From JAPHSX01 sp041554195 (lineage in GTDB: Bacteria; Pseudomonadota; Gammaproteobacteria; Thiohalomonadales; Thiohalomonadaceae), in NCBI GenBank assembly GCA_041554195.1, contig JBFFMJ010000010.1, forward strand, positions 1 to 64,000: DNA of 64,000 nt, given 5' to 3'. The notes under the pieces are model-generated. The model saw only the letters and a list, made by a program, of their open reading frames with translations. It had not been told where the DNA came from and did not search any database. Every line of letters starts with the position of its first letter. Positions within the stretch are counted from its first letter, which is position 1. This document shows, in pieces, positions 61,589 to 64,000 of this stretch. The translations under genes were made by a program, and so were the position numbers.

Positions 61589-61657
61589 TTGAAGGGCGCT
61601 CATTTAAGCGTTTGCGGCGCTCGAAGTCAAGCACCACAACGCAGAAAAGAGCAAAAA

Positions 61658-61918
61658 TCAGTTGGCCGGTGGAGTGAAGTCGTCGCCATCACCGAACAGA
61701 AACTTCTCCATCTCGTTCTCCAGCATCTCACGGTGCTTGGGATCGATGGGGGTCAGGCGGTACTCATTGATCAATTTGGTCTGCTGACCTAGCCACATCT
61801 GCCACGCCTCTTTGGAGACATTCTCGAAGATACGCTTCCCCTTCTCACCGGGATAGGGTTGACGCTCCAGCCCTTCGGCCTCTTTTCCTAGCTTTACACA
61901 CTGCACCGTACGGCTCAT
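61658..61918 (-). CDS. yggX: Fe(II)-trafficking / oxidative damage protection protein YggX
   Basis: 86 residues: MSRTVQCVKLGKEAEGLERQ with the conserved Cys7, PYPGEKGKRIFENVSKEAW, and LINEYRLTPIDPKHREML. YggX protects iron-sulfur enzymes and works beside MutY in E. coli. It is usually directly downstream of mutY; here a plus-strand lipoprotein gene separates the two. Confidence 0.95.
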   Translation of the reverse strand: MSRTVQCVKLGKEAEGLERQPYPGEKGKRIFENVSKEAWQMWLGQQTKLINEYRLTPIDPKHREMLENEMEKFLFGDGDDFTPPAN

Positions 61919-62130
61919 TTGATACTCCTGATTGATGATTCATTGCTCCCCAGTTTAGCGAACAGCCGAGAAGAAGAGTCGGATTTATACCAAAGTGTGA
62001 GAGGTTTTCCAATTTTCGAGCCCTATCACCTATGTGGTTTCACAACGTAAACATCATCAGTTAGACTCTGATATTCACTGACCAGTTGCCCCTAGGGCCG
62101 CCTAAGTTTCTAATAAAAGGGAGTAGAACC

Positions 62131-63246
62131 ATGTTTAAACAAGCAGGAATCAGTCTTATAAGTGCCTCACTGCTACTGGCAGGTTGCGGTGGCGGCTCTT
62201 CTAGTACATCCGACAGTGGACTTACCTACGATGGCCCAACCGCTGCTGTCGTGATTAGCTCAACCACCGAGGCCGATACCCTTGCTGGCACCATCATGTC
62301 AATGGAGACTGACTCATCCTCCCTGCTCGGTGATGCCACCAGCCTTGCCATGGGCGTTTCCGTTAGTTCCGATGCTTCGGGGTCCATTGACCTGGATTCG
62401 ATTGGTGACATCACTCGTCGGCTGAGCAAGCGAGTCATTGCCATCGAACCGAGTCCCACTATGCTTGCTGGCGTGACCCAAACTTCAACCGATCAGTGCG
62501 ATCCTTACAACAGTTCCGTCGGCTCAGTCACCGCCACCGTCACACTCAGCAATTACAATGACGTTGATGGTTGGACCCCAACTAATGGCGACAGTTTCTC
62601 CATGCGCTTCAGCAACTGCTTTATGCTTGATCTAGCGCAATCTGCTCCGGTTGACCCGAACGTGGGTGAACTTCTCAATGGATCGATGTCTCTGGTGTTC
62701 ACTGATGTATCACTCTTCAATCCTGCAGCCATCAACCCTGCCTTCAGTGCCAGTTACAGCTTCAGCAACATTAGTGCACTCAGTACCGGCACTGGTGACA
62801 AGGACTGGCTGCACGGCGGCTTTACGGCCAGCTTCAGTGGTGATGGCACAACGACGCCACTTCAGTTCACTTTCTCTGGTAGCTCACTCATCGTGCAGCA
62901 CCTGAGCGGCGGTATCACCGAGTCGGCTCAACTGAGCAGCTTCTCCTTTGTCGATATTGCCGGCACAGATAACAGCTTTAGCTTCGATCATGATTACACC
63001 ATCGCCAGTACCGAGATTGGTGGTTCTGTGACTGTCGACACTGTATCAGCATTCGTAATTCCTGATATCTACATCTATACCTACCCAAACAGCGGTCAGA
63101 TAATCGTAACAGGTGCCAACAACGCAAAGGTTAGCCTCACCGCACAAGCGAATGGTGTGGATGTTTTACTCGATTACGATCTTGATGGCGATGGAACGTA
63201 TGAAACCGTTAATGTTCAGACCACTTGGTTTGCTTTACAACAGTGA
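62131..63246 (+). CDS. Uncharacterised lipoprotein inserted between mutY and yggX
   Basis: 371 residues from the ATG at 62131, which has AAGGGAG seven bases upstream. Signal peptide with lipobox LLAGC (Cys19), then a Gly/Ser/Thr-rich linker. The mature part is Ser/Thr/Asp-rich with strand-like segments (FSMRFSNCFMLDL, SMSLVFTDVSLF, TPLQFTFSGSSLIVQHL) suggesting a beta-rich surface protein. It has two cysteines (in DQCDPY and SNCFML) that could pair. It ends with an acidic DYDLDGDGTYETV loop of EF-hand-like, possibly calcium-binding, character. No known family is recognised. It is flanked by its own terminator. Confidence 0.78.
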   Translation: MFKQAGISLISASLLLAGCGGGSSSTSDSGLTYDGPTAAVVISSTTEADTLAGTIMSMETDSSSLLGDATSLAMGVSVSSDASGSIDLDSIGDITRRLSKRVIAIEPSPTMLAGVTQTSTDQCDPYNSSVGSVTATVTLSNYNDVDGWTPTNGDSFSMRFSNCFMLDLAQSAPVDPNVGELLNGSMSLVFTDVSLFNPAAINPAFSASYSFSNISALSTGTGDKDWLHGGFTASFSGDGTTTPLQFTFSGSSLIVQHLSGGITESAQLSSFSFVDIAGTDNSFSFDHDYTIASTEIGGSVTVDTVSAFVIPDIYIYTYPNSGQIIVTGANNAKVSLTAQANGVDVLLDYDLDGDGTYETVNVQTTWFALQQ

Positions 63247-63263
63247 CCGAGCTGTCATTACAA

Positions 63264-63295
63264 TAAAAAGGCCGGCGAAAGGCCGGCCTTTTTAT
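63264..63295. terminator. Bidirectional intrinsic terminator between lipoprotein gene and mutY
   Basis: Stem GGCCGGC (63270-63276), GAAAG loop, GCCGGCC (63282-63288), with AAAA before and TTTTT after. It serves the plus-strand lipoprotein gene and, in reverse, the minus-strand mutY, whose stop codon is at 63309. Confidence 0.92.
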
Positions 63296-63308
63296 TTGCC
63301 CCAACTCT

Positions 63309-64000
63309 TTACTCTACCTTCTGCAAAATACGCCGCACCGGCGCGGGCAACCCCAACTGTTCCAGCCCCGAAAGCAGCTGCCACTTCATGGCCCCATCAT
63401 CCGCCACTCGATTGCCCTCTTCCACCACCTCACAACGCTGCGGCTGAATCATCAGATGATAGTGACTGAAGGTGTGTTTAAACGCCGTTAAAGCCTTCGT
63501 ACTATCAACGTCTACATCTAAACTTTCACACCACTGCGCGAAATCAGCCTCATCGTCACACTCCGGCAGACTCCACAGTCCACCCCAGATCCCGCTGGGG
63601 GGGCGCTTCTCCAGCAGCACTTCGCCCTGGCCATTCAACACCACCGGCATTATCACCTCTCTGGTCGGCAGGGCCCTGCGTGGTTTTTTACCGGGAAAAT
63701 CGCCCACCCGTCCCTGAGCGTGTGCCTCACAGTCGCGTCGCATCGGGCAGTTGTCACAGGCCGGTCTGCTGCGGCTGCAGAGGGTGGCACCCAGATCCAT
63801 GATCGCCTGGGTATAGTCGGCGGTGCGTTGTTGCGGGGTATGTTCGCTGGCAAGCGCCCACAGCCGCTGCTCCACCTCGCGTTTACCTGGCCAACCCTCT
63901 ACCGCATGAAAGCGGCTGAGCACCCGCTTGACGTTGCCATCGAGGATGGGGTGGTGCTGGCCTGTGGCAATGGAGAGGATCGCCCCGGCGGTGGAGCTGC
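63309..64000 (-). CDS. mutY: Adenine DNA glycosylase MutY, C-terminal part (cut by window edge)
   Basis: The open frame continues to the right edge with STAGAILSIATGQHHPILDGNVKRV, part of the HhH-GPD catalytic region. The [4Fe-4S] cluster loop (C-x6-C-x2-C-x5-C) is in CSRSRPACDNCPMRRDC. The C-terminal Nudix-like 8-oxoG recognition domain follows (EVIMPVVLNGQGEVLLEKRPPSGIWGGLWSLPE). It removes adenine opposite 8-oxoguanine. The N-terminal third lies beyond the window. Confidence 0.95.
   Translation of the reverse strand, partial: SSTAGAILSIATGQHHPILDGNVKRVLSRFHAVEGWPGKREVEQRLWALASEHTPQQRTADYTQAIMDLGATLCSRSRPACDNCPMRRDCEAHAQGRVGDFPGKKPRRALPTREVIMPVVLNGQGEVLLEKRPPSGIWGGLWSLPECDDEADFAQWCESLDVDVDSTKALTAFKHTFSHYHLMIQPQRCEVVEEGNRVADDGAMKWQLLSGLEQLGLPAPVRRILQKVE

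Noticed and set aside
61397..61603. 68-codon minus-strand frame containing GRVAQSVEQRIENPRVGGSIPSPA
   Set aside because: This is the well-known false protein produced by translating across a tRNA gene; the tRNA-Phe lies at 61513-61588.

Overview
The window reads as chromosomal DNA of a free-living or facultatively symbiotic gammaproteobacterium. The blocks ftsYEX-rpoH, pilMNOPQ-aroK-aroB-(SPOR protein)-gltB-gltD-hemE with ponA divergent, rpmE/rho-trxA-rhlB, yrfG/nudE-cysQ and mutY-yggX are all gammaproteobacterial gene neighbourhoods. Most of the sequence is GC-rich. The combination (type IV pilus assembly genes, many c-di-GMP proteins, malic enzyme, CDP-archaeol-synthase-like protein) would fit a marine or sediment lineage such as the Chromatiales or sulfur-oxidiser group. 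That placement is inference, because no rRNA gene is present.

Layout. 1-2966: an AT-rich accessory end with an IS4-family transposase fragment, a membrane-anchored ankyrin/DUF2914-like protein and an unexplained non-coding stretch. 2967-5100: rdgC, a macro-domain-like protein and yqcC. 5103-10319 (minus): ftsY-ftsE-ftsX, then a REC-REC-GGEEF response regulator placed between ftsX and rpoH. 10488-17444 (plus): an M16 protease pair (one active, one without the zinc site), rsmD, coaD, ferredoxin, ggt and a DHH phosphoesterase. 17454-23407 (minus): hemE, a CarS-like membrane protein, a REC-pseudoGGDEF protein, a binding-protein-like lipoprotein and a LapD-like GGDEF-EAL protein. 23516-29449: gltBD.

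29633-44482 (minus) is one long run: pilM-N-O-P-Q, a very large Ig-repeat lipoprotein, aroK, aroB, a dGTPase-like gene, a small WGR-domain gene, an unknown coupled gene and a double-SPOR protein. The segment from pilN to the Ig protein is visibly AT-richer than its flanks. ponA diverges from pilM. 47146-53234: an NTase-like protein, malic enzyme, rpmE, a DUF3135 protein, rho, trxA and rhlB. 53227-58606 (minus): TonB-dependent receptor, ABC_sub_bind-like periplasmic protein and BarA-like hybrid histidine kinase in one operon. 58714-64000: a YkgJ-type Cys protein, yrfG, nudE, cysQ, tRNA-Phe, yggX, an unknown lipoprotein and the 3' part of mutY.

The most interesting theme is signalling. Two loci pair an orphan ABC_sub_bind-type periplasmic protein, with no ABC permease or ATPase, with a membrane signalling protein. 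One output is c-di-GMP (GGDEF active, EAL degenerate) and the other is phosphorelay (hybrid kinase plus TonB receptor). Beside the first lies a REC protein whose GGDEF site is destroyed but whose c-di-GMP I-site motif is kept. The second theme is the roughly 1570-residue Ig-repeat lipoprotein embedded between pilQ and aroK.
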